Positions 6,963 through 16,477 of a stretch of 56,081 bases of DNA are shown in pieces. Position 1 is the stretch's first letter. Each line of letters begins with the position of its first letter. Both the position numbers and the translations under genes were made by a program. The DNA comes from a virus. A model generated the notes under the pieces. That model made no database searches. It was given only the letters and a program-made list of their open reading frames with translations, and was not told where the DNA came from. The stretch lies in IMG/VR virus record IMGVR_UViG_3300007760_000615, positions 1-56,081 of that record; one strand, written 5' to 3'.

Positions 6963-9356
6963 TTATATTGTGCAGGCATCACAGTCATCTTCTTTATTAG
7001 CACTGGCAGTGACTTCTACACTAGTGTTAACTTTAGCATGACCGTTAACGATTTGTCTATCTGATAATTGTAATTCTACTTCTTCACCTTCGTCAGTTTC
7101 AACTGTATCGCCATATCCTGCTGGTTGTACATCTTCTTCTTCACCTTTAAAGTCATAAGTGTTTTGATAGTAAGAAGTTTTCCAACCATACTTGTATGTG
7201 TTAAGCATATCTGTTGCCATTACTGATAAAGGTACTTCATTATTTTCATAGTGTTTAGGATTATAAGACCAGTTACCACTAATTGCTTGATCAAAATATT
7301 TTTGCATTATTGCTACAATATTAATATATCCTTCGTTGTTTGGCATATCCCATAGTAAAGTATAATCATTTTTAAGTTTAGGATAACCTGGAACGATTTG
7401 TTTTAATGGTCCTTTTTTAGATTTTTTAATTGATAGTAATGCTCTAGGTGGTTCAATTCCGTTTGTTTCGTTACTAACTACGGAAGAACTTTCACTTGGC
7501 ATTTGAGAAGATAAAGTGGAATTTCTTAATCCATATTTTGCAATATCTTTTCTTAAACTTTCCCATGCCATTCTTTGTTTGTGTGGTATAATTTTGTCTA
7601 CTTCTTTTTTATAGTGATCAAGTGGTAAGTCACCATCTGCATATTTTGTTTTATCGAATGCAGAACATTTACCTTTTTCTTCTGCAAGGTCACATGATGC
7701 TCTTAATAGATAATATTGAAATGCTTCGGAAAGTCTATCAACTAATTCCCAAGCTCTTTCATCAGAATATTTTACACCATTTTTTGCTAGATAGTGTGCC
7801 AAACCTATATACCCAATACCTAAAGAACGTCTTGCTTTAGTGCTTATTTCTGCCGCCTTAACTGGATATCTTTGATAGTCGATAATTTGATCTAATGCTC
7901 TTACTGATATATCGCATAAGTTTTCTAATTCACTTACATCATTTAGTGTACCAACATTAACAGCGGAAAGAATACAAAGTGCAATTTCTCCCTTGTCATC
8001 GTCAATGTGTTGTATAGGTGTTGTGGGTAATGTAATTTCTTGACATAAGTTTGACATAGATACTTTGTCTTTAAAAGAAGAATGAGTATTACAGTGATCA
8101 ATATTCATAATATAGATCCGTCCTGTCTCCGCTCTTTCTTTTAATAAATCAAAAAATAAATCTTGTGCTTTAACAACTTTTTTTGGAATACTTTTGTCAT
8201 CTTCGTATTTTTCATATAAGTCATCAAAGTCTTCTGTACCAAATGCATCATATAATCCTGGTGCTACTTGTGGTGATATAAGAGTAATGTTTTCGTTATT
8301 AATAAATCTTTCATAAAACAATTTAGAAAGTTGTATAGAATAATCCATACGTCTTACTCTGTTATCTTCTGTACCTTTATTATTTTTTAAAACCAGTATA
8401 TCTTCTATTTCAGGATGCCATATTGGGAAGTGGACAGTTGCGTTACCTCCACGTACTCCGTTCTGTGTGCAACATCTTACAGTGCTTTCGAATTTTTTTA
8501 GAAACGGAATCACTCCTGTGTGTTGAACTTCTCCACCTCTAATTTTAGAATTGATTCCTCTTATACGCCCTGCATTAATTCCTATCCCTGCTCTTCTAGC
8601 AACATATAAACCAATTGCCATATCACCTGAGAAGATAGAAGGTAACGTGTCGTCTATGTCAACTAAGACACAACTTGCAAATTGTCTTACTGGTGTTCTT
8701 ACTCCAGCCATAACTGGAGTTGGAATGTTAATTTTGTGTAATGAGATTGCATCGTAATATTTTTTAATGTAGGATAGTCTTGTTTTTTCAGGATAGTTAG
8801 CGAATAGCGTGGCCGCTATCATCATATACATATCTTGTGGAGTTTCGTATAATTCTCCTGTACTTCTATCTTGTACTAGATATTTGTCACAGACTTGTCT
8901 TAACCCTGCATAGGTAAATTTTAAATCTCTTTCTCTTCGTATCCAAGAGTTTAATTTTTTAATTTCTGTTTTAGAATATTTTTCTACAATGTCTTTATCA
9001 TACACACCATTTCTAACATTTCTTAAAATTAATTTTAATAAAGGAGTATATTCATATTGTCCGTGTGCTTCTTTTCTTACATCATATAAAAGTAATCTTG
9101 CCGCGGCGTATTGGTAATTTGGAGTTTCGAGAGTTATTAAATCATTTGCTGAACGTACTAAAACATTTTGAATATCTTTTGTAGTCATGCCATCATAAAA
9201 TTGTATGTTGGCATTCATTTCTATCTGTGATGCCGAGACCCCAGGTAAATTTTCACAGGCCTCTTCAACAACGAAATGAATTTTATTAATGTCTAGAGAT
9301 TCTTTTCTGCCATCACGTTTGGTGATTGAAATGTTCATTGTACTGGCGGTTGGCAT
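6963..9356 (-). CDS. nrdA: Ribonucleotide reductase class Ia, large (catalytic) subunit
   Basis: NrdA reduces ribonucleotides to deoxyribonucleotides. The protein (797 aa from ATG 9356) follows the E. coli NrdA plan. An ATP-cone allosteric domain covers the first ~95 residues (ITKRDGRKESLDINKIH), followed by the substrate-site cysteine (RQFASCVLV), the thiyl-radical cysteine (NIDHCNTHS), its partner (SNLCQEITLP), MPSESSS, and the C-terminal redox pair CDAC in DDCDACTI. I prefer ATG 9356: the in-frame ATG at 9401 overlaps the late element, and an A/G-rich AAAGGA site precedes 9356. The frame stays open up to 9425. nrdB follows 20 nt downstream. Confidence 0.95.
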   Translation of the reverse strand: MPTASTMNISITKRDGRKESLDINKIHFVVEEACENLPGVSASQIEMNANIQFYDGMTTKDIQNVLVRSANDLITLETPNYQYAAARLLLYDVRKEAHGQYEYTPLLKLILRNVRNGVYDKDIVEKYSKTEIKKLNSWIRRERDLKFTYAGLRQVCDKYLVQDRSTGELYETPQDMYMMIAATLFANYPEKTRLSYIKKYYDAISLHKINIPTPVMAGVRTPVRQFASCVLVDIDDTLPSIFSGDMAIGLYVARRAGIGINAGRIRGINSKIRGGEVQHTGVIPFLKKFESTVRCCTQNGVRGGNATVHFPIWHPEIEDILVLKNNKGTEDNRVRRMDYSIQLSKLFYERFINNENITLISPQVAPGLYDAFGTEDFDDLYEKYEDDKSIPKKVVKAQDLFFDLLKERAETGRIYIMNIDHCNTHSSFKDKVSMSNLCQEITLPTTPIQHIDDDKGEIALCILSAVNVGTLNDVSELENLCDISVRALDQIIDYQRYPVKAAEISTKARRSLGIGYIGLAHYLAKNGVKYSDERAWELVDRLSEAFQYYLLRASCDLAEEKGKCSAFDKTKYADGDLPLDHYKKEVDKIIPHKQRMAWESLRKDIAKYGLRNSTLSSQMPSESSSVVSNETNGIEPPRALLSIKKSKKGPLKQIVPGYPKLKNDYTLLWDMPNNEGYINIVAIMQKYFDQAISGNWSYNPKHYENNEVPLSVMATDMLNTYKYGWKTSYYQNTYDFKGEEEDVQPAGYGDTVETDEGEEVELQLSDRQIVNGHAKVNTSVEVTASANKEDDCDACTI

Positions 9357-9400
9357 TGTGTAAGTTTTTTTTCCTTTTTTTGCTTTGGATTTTATATGCA

Positions 9401-9408
9401 TATTTATC
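9401..9408 (-). promoter_or_regulatory. T4-type late promoter (GATAAATA) upstream of nrdA
   Basis: The minus-strand element lies 44 nt before ATG 9356. It would give a leader of about 39 nt containing AAAGGA, so this is a leadered promoter, unlike most late promoters here. Confidence 0.5.
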
Positions 9409-9457
9409 GTATCTAGTTTTATCATGTTTGTTATAAAATTTTCAAAAATTTTTTACC

Positions 9458-9471
9458 TTTCCGTACGGAAA
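9458..9471. promoter_or_regulatory. Short perfect palindrome upstream of nrdA
   Basis: TTTCCGTACGGAAA is a 14-bp perfect inverted repeat in the 144-bp gap between the tail-protein gene and nrdA. On the minus strand it is bordered by T- and A-runs. It could be a weak terminator of the upstream gene or an operator for nrdA. Confidence 0.4.
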
Positions 9472-9569
9472 AAATCGTTCCATCGTTTTGTTCTTTTATT
9501 TTATGCTATTATATAGATGAAAAAATTTTTTGTCTATGAAATTATGTGCAACTTTCAGTTTAGTGTATG

Positions 9570-11153
9570 TTATACCATTATTGTAGTTTGGTATTCGAGT
9601 GTAGCATTCGTGCCAGTTGATGTTGTAGTATATTTTAAAGCAACTGTTTCGCTACCAGAAGTAGAGTCTTTGTCATCTAATACTGCTGAAAGAGTTACTC
9701 CAACATCTGAACCGCTTTCAGTAAACGTATCGTCATATTGTACACCGTTTGTTGATGCACTAACAATAAGTTCTCCAGTTCTGTCTAATGTTCCTCTTAC
9801 TATTTTATATTTTATAATTAACGATTTTCCTGCCAATGCTGGAAATTCATTTATTGTGGTGGCCGATTGATTGTCGAGTAAAGTTGCTTGTTTAATTGCT
9901 TTTGTTGATATTCCAATTCCTTGTAATTCTGGAGCGGCATTTAATTCTGAACTGCCGTCTGCTCTTCTTAAATCTGTTCTTTCAAAAAAGTCTAATGCTG
10001 AACTGCATTCATCTCTGTCATATTGTATTATAGGCACTTCACGAATTGATCCAACACCTTCAAAATTATTTGCTACATTTAGTCCATACCAATTACCTTG
10101 TGAAATAATATTTCTTATGTCTCCATTAGCACCTGAAACCCAAATAGCTTGTTGACTAATATTGCTCCAACTATTACCATTAAATTGAACATCTCTAGGG
10201 CCTACTGTTAAACCATTTGCAGAACCATCAGTGTCTTCTCCAATTCTAGCACCGTAGTATCCAATTGTAAAATCACAATTATGAAATCTTACACTTGTAA
10301 CATCATAATCTAAATCAACTAGTCTAGCAAATTTTGAAAATTGACATTGATCAAATACAACGTTTGAGGAACTGTAAGTATTTGTACTTCTAACTGTGAT
10401 ACCTTTTGAGTTAGGCGCATCTGTTCCTCCTGCTACATATGTTCCTACAAATTTACAATTTCGTAGATACACGTGAGTTGCACAATCAATTGACAATCCA
10501 CCGTATGCTTCACCATTTTTAAAACAAATTCCTTCTATTTGAATTTGTGTTGGTGTAGTTGTAGTAATTGATCCAAATGCATTTCCGTTATTATCTTCTG
10601 TTACTGCGACAGGTGCATTTCCACCTGACTGAGCAAATACTGTTTTGCCTGGACCTTCACCTCTTAAATGTGCATAAGGTGGAATCTTAATAGATCCTGA
10701 TACGTTATAAATTCCTGCTGGAAAGAATAAAACTCTATGTGCTCTTACATCTGCTTGATCTGTGTCTGAATATAATTCTTCAAGTGCTCTTTGTATTGCT
10801 GTTAAGTCTGCTGTTGAGCCATCTCCTACTGCTCCAAAAGCCTTAATTGAAACGTAGTCATCTAATGTTGCTTGTAATGTTCTACTAACATTACCACTAG
10901 CGCCTGTTAATATTGGAGTTGAAGCACCGAGATAGCCTTGATAAACATGAGTAAGTGCTGTTGAAAATGCAGAAGATCCTGAAGTAATAATTTCTGTATT
11001 ACCTACTGCAGGAGCACCGTCTGCCACGGTACCGTTTCCTATGTATAATTTTTGATCATCAATAGACCAGCCTATTTCTCCAGCCGCTAATTGCGGTAGA
11101 TCAGTGGCTTTTCCACGTCTGTGTTGTATTCTCGAAATTTGGACTATCGGCAT
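9570..11153 (-). CDS. Tail fibre or tailspike protein with a pectate-lyase-like beta-helix
   Basis: A 527-aa virion protein. Residues 1-45 (MPIVQISRIQHRRGKATDLP, then AAGEIGWSIDDQKLYIGNG) match the short repeat common at the N-terminus of T4-like cyanophage and marine phage tail and baseplate proteins. Residues from about 92 (YVSIKAFGAVGDGSTADLTA) begin a pectate_lyase_3-type right-handed beta-helix with FPAGIYNVSGSIKIPP and many short Asn/Gly turns. The C-terminal ~130 residues look beta-rich and may trimerise or bind receptor. It has its own late promoter at 11162. Whether the helix has enzymatic activity is unknown. Confidence 0.82.
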   Translation of the reverse strand: MPIVQISRIQHRRGKATDLPQLAAGEIGWSIDDQKLYIGNGTVADGAPAVGNTEIITSGSSAFSTALTHVYQGYLGASTPILTGASGNVSRTLQATLDDYVSIKAFGAVGDGSTADLTAIQRALEELYSDTDQADVRAHRVLFFPAGIYNVSGSIKIPPYAHLRGEGPGKTVFAQSGGNAPVAVTEDNNGNAFGSITTTTPTQIQIEGICFKNGEAYGGLSIDCATHVYLRNCKFVGTYVAGGTDAPNSKGITVRSTNTYSSSNVVFDQCQFSKFARLVDLDYDVTSVRFHNCDFTIGYYGARIGEDTDGSANGLTVGPRDVQFNGNSWSNISQQAIWVSGANGDIRNIISQGNWYGLNVANNFEGVGSIREVPIIQYDRDECSSALDFFERTDLRRADGSSELNAAPELQGIGISTKAIKQATLLDNQSATTINEFPALAGKSLIIKYKIVRGTLDRTGELIVSASTNGVQYDDTFTESGSDVGVTLSAVLDDKDSTSGSETVALKYTTTSTGTNATLEYQTTIMV

Positions 11154-11161
11154 ATTACACT

Positions 11162-11169
11162 TATTTATT
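11162..11169 (-). promoter_or_regulatory. T4-type late promoter (AATAAATA)
   Basis: The minus-strand element ends 8 nt before the tail-protein ATG at 11153. The predicted leader is about 3 nt. Confidence 0.65.
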
Positions 11170-11872
11170 AAAGGATTGACTTGTAGTATTGTTCTAATTT
11201 AGTGTACCATTGCCCTGCCCAATAGTCGTAATTGTCTATTTCAAATGTTTGGAATTTGTTGTCTTGTGTGCAAATAAAAACTCTGCCTGAACTTATATGT
11301 GTGTCATACATTTTGTTATGTGCTTCTGCATATGCAACTAATTGTAAAAAGTAATCTTCAGTCCATTCTTTCTTTTTAAGTTTTCGTGCTTGTTTAAAAT
11401 CCATAATAGCAGGTTCGTTTTTATATACACCTACAAGATCAGTTGTGCCTGCATATAGTTCTGGATAAAGTAATGAAACTTCTGATCCCCATACTTCACT
11501 AACATCGTTTAATCCATTATCAATAATGACATTGGCCATCGCGTGTGCTTTTTGATGTATAAGATTAGAGCCAGGTTTTCTTTCTTTTCCTTTTACGTGT
11601 TTTTCTAAAGATGAGTGCATAACGGTTCCAATGTTTGCAGATTCTTGTGTAATTTGTCGTGCTTTTTGTTCTCCTATTCTTTTTCGCCATGCGTTTAACT
11701 GTGTCATATCTTTTGTTGCAGATAAAACTGTTGTTACAGAAGGTACTTGTCTACCGTCGGGAGTTTCATAATGTCTTTTATGATTTTTGGTAACTTTAGC
11801 TAGTTCACCGTATGGATATTTTTGTATGTAAGGAATACCTTTACTTTTTAATACATCTTCGGATATTTTCAT
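11168..11872 (-). CDS. PD-(D/E)XK (RecB-like) nuclease
   Basis: This 234-aa protein resembles phage RecB-family exonucleases. It has an N-terminal VPSVTTVLSATK, a helical GTVMHSSLEKHV segment, then the catalytic core: a Glu in VWGSEVSLLYPELYAGTTDLVG, the Asp in TTDLVG, DFKQARK (D..K pair), and the Gln-Tyr motif QLVAYAEAHN. All expected catalytic positions are present. The stop overlaps the late promoter of the next gene. A role in DNA processing or host DNA breakdown is inferred from the family. Confidence 0.85.
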   Translation of the reverse strand: MKISEDVLKSKGIPYIQKYPYGELAKVTKNHKRHYETPDGRQVPSVTTVLSATKDMTQLNAWRKRIGEQKARQITQESANIGTVMHSSLEKHVKGKERKPGSNLIHQKAHAMANVIIDNGLNDVSEVWGSEVSLLYPELYAGTTDLVGVYKNEPAIMDFKQARKLKKKEWTEDYFLQLVAYAEAHNKMYDTHISSGRVFICTQDNKFQTFEIDNYDYWAGQWYTKLEQYYKSIL

Positions 11873-11886
11873 TATTGTATTTTATA

Positions 11887-13173
11887 TTATGCTAGGTGCT
11901 CTGTCAATGATTGTTCTAGCTCTGGCAGTAATTTTCGCCACGTTTTATTTTTTCTGTGGTTATCTTGTGTGTCATTATATCTAATAAATGATTGTTGTAG
12001 GTTTTGTTCTTCACTTGTATTTAGAAAATCTCCTCTTAAATTTTCTATTTGTTTGTTATAAAAGTTTGATATAGATTTGTATGTACTAAAATATTCTATA
12101 CTTTTTTCAAGTTTCTTAGCTACTTGTAATCTATATTGTTTTGGTGCAGTATCATAATTGCAAATACGAGGATACCAAACTTGAGACATCCATGATACAT
12201 TAAATTGTTTGCCCCAATTACCGTCAGCAAAATCTATAAACCATTTTAGCATATCATCTAATTGATGAATGTTTAATAATTGTATAGCAGGACTAAACAT
12301 TATTTTTCCATTACCACTTTCTAGTACAAGTTTTTTATAAAAATTTAAATTTTCAACTACTTTTTTAAAGCTACTAGGATATCTAATGTACTCGGTTATG
12401 TCTCCAAGACCATCTATACTTGCCCATATCGTCCAGTTCTTCATTTTTGGAAACCATTGTGTCATTTTAGGATTGGTATTAGTAAGATTAGTTACTATCG
12501 TTATGTCTTTATTTTTTAGTGTATCTTTATCGTCACAATAATCTAGTAATGCATAGAACTCTGGTATAACTGTTGGTTCACCACCAATAATAGTTAAGTG
12601 TGTGATATGTTTGCTTATATAATCTATAAGTTTATTTTTAGTTTTTTCATTTTGAAACCATGTGTATTCTACTGATAGATTGTTAGTCCAATTATTAACA
12701 TTGCCACTTTGTTTGTATACCCAATTTAAAAATTCTTTATCGTTTTTTCCTATTTCTAATAATTCTTTTCCTATTTGATTTGAATAGTCTTGTCCACACA
12801 TTTTACATTTTAGATTACACATATTACCAAAGTGTAGTTCCATTGAGTGTGGCATTATATCTATAGATCCATCGGTTTTAACTTTGTTTAAATTTTTTTC
12901 TTGACTGATTTCCTTACGCATAGATTTGTAACCACGTGCTTCTTGATCAACACATTTTGAACAGGCTTTCAACTGTTCTCCGTTTTTCATTTTAAGTCTT
13001 ACTTGTTTCATGTATTCATTATTCCATATTTTTTGTAATGAATCATTATTCATATGTACTCTATTGCCTTTTTTATCTGTAACATTTTCCATAGTGGCAC
13101 AACATAATCTTACAGAACCAGACATATGAACATATTGATGTTCGAAAGGAAAATCACAGTAAGTTTTACTCAT
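11887..13173 (-). CDS. Radical SAM protein with N-terminal twitch-like Cys region (rSAM-1)
   Basis: Radical SAM enzymes use a 4Fe-4S cluster to cleave S-adenosylmethionine and start radical chemistry. The protein (428 aa) begins with a Cys-containing domain (YCDFPF, RLCCATMENV, ACSKCVDQEARG) like the twitch/SPASM-type auxiliary region. The cluster motif CNLKCKMC follows at residues 119-126, with glycine-rich GGEPTV downstream. I use ATG 13173 because it overlaps the stop of rSAM-2 as ATGA, a coupling signal. It has the same architecture as rSAM-3 at 29029. The substrate is unknown. Confidence 0.85.
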   Translation of the reverse strand: MSKTYCDFPFEHQYVHMSGSVRLCCATMENVTDKKGNRVHMNNDSLQKIWNNEYMKQVRLKMKNGEQLKACSKCVDQEARGYKSMRKEISQEKNLNKVKTDGSIDIMPHSMELHFGNMCNLKCKMCGQDYSNQIGKELLEIGKNDKEFLNWVYKQSGNVNNWTNNLSVEYTWFQNEKTKNKLIDYISKHITHLTIIGGEPTVIPEFYALLDYCDDKDTLKNKDITIVTNLTNTNPKMTQWFPKMKNWTIWASIDGLGDITEYIRYPSSFKKVVENLNFYKKLVLESGNGKIMFSPAIQLLNIHQLDDMLKWFIDFADGNWGKQFNVSWMSQVWYPRICNYDTAPKQYRLQVAKKLEKSIEYFSTYKSISNFYNKQIENLRGDFLNTSEEQNLQQSFIRYNDTQDNHRKNKTWRKLLPELEQSLTEHLA

Positions 13174-14171
13174 GCTTGAACTCCACAGGTATGATAACAA
13201 GTTTGTAGACGGTAAGCATTTTGTTGTCCTTCAATACCGTTTGCTAATTCTTTAAAGAAGTCACCTGATAATATTTCATCGAGACTACAATGATTAATAT
13301 TAACTTTTGTATAATCGTTTATAATGTTTTTTGCTTCGTGTATTTTTAAATCACCTAACCAACAGCAAGGACTAACATCTCCGTTTGCCGCTATATAAAT
13401 TTCACTCTTATTTTTATGAAATGAAAAGCAATTAATTTTTCGTGTTGTGAAAGTATCTGTAATTTTAGACTTTTGTGTAATGGATCCACCTGGGGCCTTT
13501 GTTTTTTTAACAACTTTTTCTAATTTATAATCATCTACCTGTATTGATTCTCGTTGTATCCAATCACCATCACTGTTAAAGTCATTCCATCTTGTTGTAT
13601 ATTTTTTCCTAAAATCAATAAATCCTAATTTTTTAGATAATACTTCTGCTTGTTCTATTTGGTGTTCGTTATGTTTGAATATTAAAAAATCCCAATTTGC
13701 TTCTCCACCTGCTGATATAAAAGCTTCTACATTGTTCATTAGTTTATCCCATTTAATATTTCTACGATACAAATGATTTGTATCTTCCAATCCGTCAATT
13801 GAAAATGTCACTTCAACATTTAACTTGGCTAACTCTTTCCAAAAGTCAGTAGCTCTTGCTCCACCATTTGTGTTTAATGATAAATTAGAATTCCCACAAC
13901 GTTTTATATACTCATAAATTTCTAAACATTCAGGATTCATAGAGCCATCTCCTAATACACCACATGAGTAAAATCTTTTTAATTGAGATAATACTTTAGG
14001 TCCTATATTGTTTTTTATTGTTTCTAATGTAGTGTGTGAATTGTTGGTAATACTTTTTATTAAATTTAAATCAAAATCAAACCGTGGACACATTGGACAA
14101 GATGCATTACAATAATTGGTAAGTTCGGCGTTGATAATATTTAAATTATGAATGTTAATATATTCACTCAT
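13170..14171 (-). CDS. Radical SAM/SPASM protein (rSAM-2)
   Basis: This is a 333-aa radical SAM enzyme. The cluster motif CNASCPMC is at residues 21-28, then LNTNGGARA and FSIDGLEDTNHLYRR. A C-terminal Cys-rich SPASM-like region follows (INCFSFHKN, SPCCWLGD, final CYHTCGV) that may hold extra FeS clusters. It is translationally coupled to rSAM-1 (ATGA). It is a clear paralogue of rSAM-4 at 31425, sharing SIDGLEDTNHLYR and the HN.HQ.EQ pattern. SPASM enzymes usually act on peptides or proteins, but no substrate peptide is evident next door. Confidence 0.87.
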   Translation of the reverse strand: MSEYINIHNLNIINAELTNYCNASCPMCPRFDFDLNLIKSITNNSHTTLETIKNNIGPKVLSQLKRFYSCGVLGDGSMNPECLEIYEYIKRCGNSNLSLNTNGGARATDFWKELAKLNVEVTFSIDGLEDTNHLYRRNIKWDKLMNNVEAFISAGGEANWDFLIFKHNEHQIEQAEVLSKKLGFIDFRKKYTTRWNDFNSDGDWIQRESIQVDDYKLEKVVKKTKAPGGSITQKSKITDTFTTRKINCFSFHKNKSEIYIAANGDVSPCCWLGDLKIHEAKNIINDYTKVNINHCSLDEILSGDFFKELANGIEGQQNAYRLQTCYHTCGVQA

Positions 14172-14190
14172 AATTGTATGTATGCTTGTA

Positions 14191-14547
14191 TTATTTTCTT
14201 CGGTTCATGGCTGACTTTGCCATTTGTTTTACCTTGTCAGTAGAGCCTTGATTGTCAAAATCCATTTCTGGATCTGTTTCTGCGTCTTTTTCTGTTTTAA
14301 TTTTAATAGTGTCTTGATCAAAATCTTTTACAACATTTTTAAGAGTTTTACCATTATCATATAATTGTTTGAATAGGTCATAGCTGAATGTCGGATAACC
14401 TGTATTTCTCATTATTTCTTTTACAGCATCAAAACTTATTTCTGCAGATGTGTTTCTATCATCAGCATCACCTTGAAGATTCATTAGTGTATTAACTAAT
14501 GCACTTTCTAATTGTTTATCTGTGTTTTTGAATTCGTTAAAACGCAT
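14191..14547 (-). CDS. Unknown small acidic protein
   Basis: A 118-aa protein starting MRFNEFKNTDKQLESALVNT with a basic end MAKSAMNRRK. No membrane segment or motif is recognised. It follows the 286-aa protein by 4 nt and so belongs to its late transcript from 15418. This pair may be virion or assembly proteins, by position only. Confidence 0.65.
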   Translation of the reverse strand: MRFNEFKNTDKQLESALVNTLMNLQGDADDRNTSAEISFDAVKEIMRNTGYPTFSYDLFKQLYDNGKTLKNVVKDFDQDTIKIKTEKDAETDPEMDFDNQGSTDKVKQMAKSAMNRRK

Positions 14548-14551
14548 GGAA

Positions 14552-15412
14552 TTACTTCCCTGCTAGTTTGGAATATATTCTGTTAGATTGTTCGAATACT
14601 TCTTTGGATTCTCTAGTTTCTCTGCCTTCAGGCTCTGTTCCACCTGCTTCTGCATCTGAGGCACCAAATTCATCTGTTTCTAAATCATCTAAATCATCTA
14701 GTCCAACTTCGTCTCCGTCTGTATTCATTGTGTCGTCGCCACCTATTGTGTCTGTTGCAACTTCTTCACCTGTAAGTACTCTTACACCATTGTCAAGCTC
14801 TTGTCTTGTTTGTCCAAGTGTTGATTCTGCTTGTTCAATAGCAGGTTTAACTTTTTGTAAGAAAGCATCTGATTTTTCTGCACCCATTTCATCTCTAATT
14901 CTGTCTGCAAGTTCTAACATACTTTCTGTTTTCATTGTAGCTAAATCTTCTAGGAATGCTGTAACTTTATCCATCATATCTTTAGCCGCAAGTATTAATT
15001 CTGATTGTTCTTCTACGCCTTCTTTAACATCTTTATTTGCCATAAGTTTTGAAGCCGCTCCTCTTTCAGGAGGTGTTAGTGCTTGTCCTTTTGAAAGTTT
15101 ATCTTTAATTGGTTTACTTGCTTTAGCTAATATTGGATTATCTATTGTTGGACTTTGTTGACCATATTCTTTAATGGCTTGATTTATTATATCAAGCATC
15201 ATTTGATTTTTTTGGTAGTCATGATTTTTTAGTTCATGTCCAAAGTGTTCGTTTTGTGTAATGTTGTGAATTCTAGTTCTTACTTTGTTTGCAGTATCTT
15301 CTAATTCTTCTCTAGTAAATCTGCTTAGATCCATGGTTTGATTAAATCTAGATTCAAATTCTGTTAGTAAAGACTCGGTTGTAACTGGTTTTGTTAGCTC
15401 TATGCTCTGCAT
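14552..15412 (-). CDS. Unknown helical acidic protein
   Basis: This 286-aa protein is strongly helical and acidic in the last third (GGDDTMNTDGDEVGLDDLDD), with a basic end RIYSKLAGK. It has no signal peptide or catalytic motif. Its length, acidity and helix content are compatible with a scaffold or head-core protein, but I cannot claim homology. The late element ACTAAATA ends 5 nt before its ATG, so the first transcribed base should be the A of the ATG. Confidence 0.65.
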   Translation of the reverse strand: MQSIELTKPVTTESLLTEFESRFNQTMDLSRFTREELEDTANKVRTRIHNITQNEHFGHELKNHDYQKNQMMLDIINQAIKEYGQQSPTIDNPILAKASKPIKDKLSKGQALTPPERGAASKLMANKDVKEGVEEQSELILAAKDMMDKVTAFLEDLATMKTESMLELADRIRDEMGAEKSDAFLQKVKPAIEQAESTLGQTRQELDNGVRVLTGEEVATDTIGGDDTMNTDGDEVGLDDLDDLETDEFGASDAEAGGTEPEGRETRESKEVFEQSNRIYSKLAGK

Positions 15413-15417
15413 ATCAT

Positions 15418-15425
15418 TATTTAGT
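15418..15425 (-). promoter_or_regulatory. T4-type late promoter (ACTAAATA), predicted leaderless
   Basis: The minus-strand element ends exactly 5 nt before ATG 15412. With T4 geometry, +1 is the A of the start codon. Confidence 0.65.
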
Positions 15426-15430
15426 CGTTT

Positions 15431-15943
15431 TCACTTAAAGGTAGATTGGAAAATTCCTTGTATTTTTGCTTTGTATTGATCCGCAAGATCGTGTGCGTGT
15501 TGTAATTTTTGTAGATATACTTCTGCATCTGCTTCGTTGTTTTCGTTATAGGCTATTTTCATCATACGTTTAGCATTGGTAATATTAAATAATTGTGATG
15601 CAAAATGTGTATCATGTTCTAATACTTGCTCCGGGGCTTGATTTCCGTCTGCTATATTATGGGCTACTAGAATTGCTGTTTGTTTTAGATTAATATGATC
15701 ATATAGTATCTTTGCTTTAATCATGTCTGCAATAACGTAGATATAACGAGTACCTGTATGTTTCTTAGGTACAATAGCTATATTTCCTATTAGGATTCCT
15801 TTAGAAAATTGTTTAGGTAAATGATGAAATGGTCTTTTTGCTTCTTGTTTATGTGCCAGGTCAGCAAGTTTATCCTTGAGTCCGTAGGCCTCAATTTGCT
15901 TTACAAGTTCGCTAAACGGTTTATGTTCATTTTTTATTGGCAT
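15431..15943 (-). CDS. Unknown 170-aa protein
   Basis: I start it at ATG 15943 (MPIKNEHKPFSELVKQIEAY) rather than an upstream TTG at 15952; it overlaps the previous gene by 17 nt. It has a central beta segment (GILIGNIAIVPKKHTGTRYI) and a helical C-terminus. No motif is recognised. It is part of a run of small overlapping minus-strand genes from 16163 to 15431. Confidence 0.65.
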   Translation of the reverse strand: MPIKNEHKPFSELVKQIEAYGLKDKLADLAHKQEAKRPFHHLPKQFSKGILIGNIAIVPKKHTGTRYIYVIADMIKAKILYDHINLKQTAILVAHNIADGNQAPEQVLEHDTHFASQLFNITNAKRMMKIAYNENNEADAEVYLQKLQHAHDLADQYKAKIQGIFQSTFK

Positions 15944-16163
15944 TACTAACAAATTTTATATGTCTATTTACAGCGTATTGAACATCGTTGTCAAGTTTTT
16001 TTCTTACAAAAATACTCTTATATGCTAATATTTTAGCCGTTTCAATTTCTGTTATTTCTAATTCCGAGCTTCGGAATGATATATGGTTTTTATATTTGTT
16101 AATGAAGTTTAATTGTTCATTAGTAATCCAAACTTGAACACCTGGTGCTATTTTTATATACAT
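15927..16163 (-). CDS. Unknown 78-aa protein
   Basis: A small protein starting MYIKIAPGVQVWITNEQLNF, with a basic C-terminus (NRHIKFVSNANKK). It is followed by the 170-aa gene with a 17-nt overlap, which suggests coupled translation. No family is recognised. Confidence 0.6.
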   Translation of the reverse strand: MYIKIAPGVQVWITNEQLNFINKYKNHISFRSSELEITEIETAKILAYKSIFVRKKLDNDVQYAVNRHIKFVSNANKK

Positions 16164-16177
16164 TTGTTGTGGTAATA

Positions 16178-16477
16178 TTAGCCAGGCATTTTCATTAAAA
16201 GAACCACCATAGTTGAAAGTAGTCCTGCTATAACTGTACCTGCTGTGGCTATAATTGTTTTGGAGTGAGATTTTTGTCCTGTTTTCATGTCTTCGTTAAT
16301 TTTGCCTAGACGTTGTTCAATAGCAGATAGCCTGTCATGTAGTCCTTTATATCGTTCACTACATAAGTCAACGTGTGCTTCTAGGTTTGTTTTTTCTAAC
16401 TCAGTTGGCATAAAATTTAATTCTCTCTTTAATTCGAATATATCTCTTTTTACCGCTAGGTACTCTGCCTGTGTCAT
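16178..16477 (-). CDS. Coiled-coil protein with a C-terminal membrane helix
   Basis: In this 99-aa protein, residues 1-65 are charged and helical with heptad-like spacing (FELKRELNFMPTELEKTNLE, LHDRLSAIEQRLGKINEDM). Residues 73-95 form one membrane helix (TIIATAGTVIAGLLSTMVVL). This layout resembles XhlA-like or other lysis-accessory proteins of phages, but homology is not shown. The start codon lies inside one copy of a direct repeat (16466-16513). A late AATAAATA element at 16521 would give a ~38-nt leader. Confidence 0.6.
   Translation of the reverse strand: MTQAEYLAVKRDIFELKRELNFMPTELEKTNLEAHVDLCSERYKGLHDRLSAIEQRLGKINEDMKTGQKSHSKTIIATAGTVIAGLLSTMVVLLMKMPG

Noticed and set aside
9517-9870. 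Plus-strand 117-codon frame
   Set aside because: It is antisense to the tail-protein gene and has no promoter or domain support.
14568-15161. Plus-strand 197-codon Ser-rich frame
   Set aside because: Antisense to the acidic 286-aa protein; the Ser/Pro richness is the complement of its codons.
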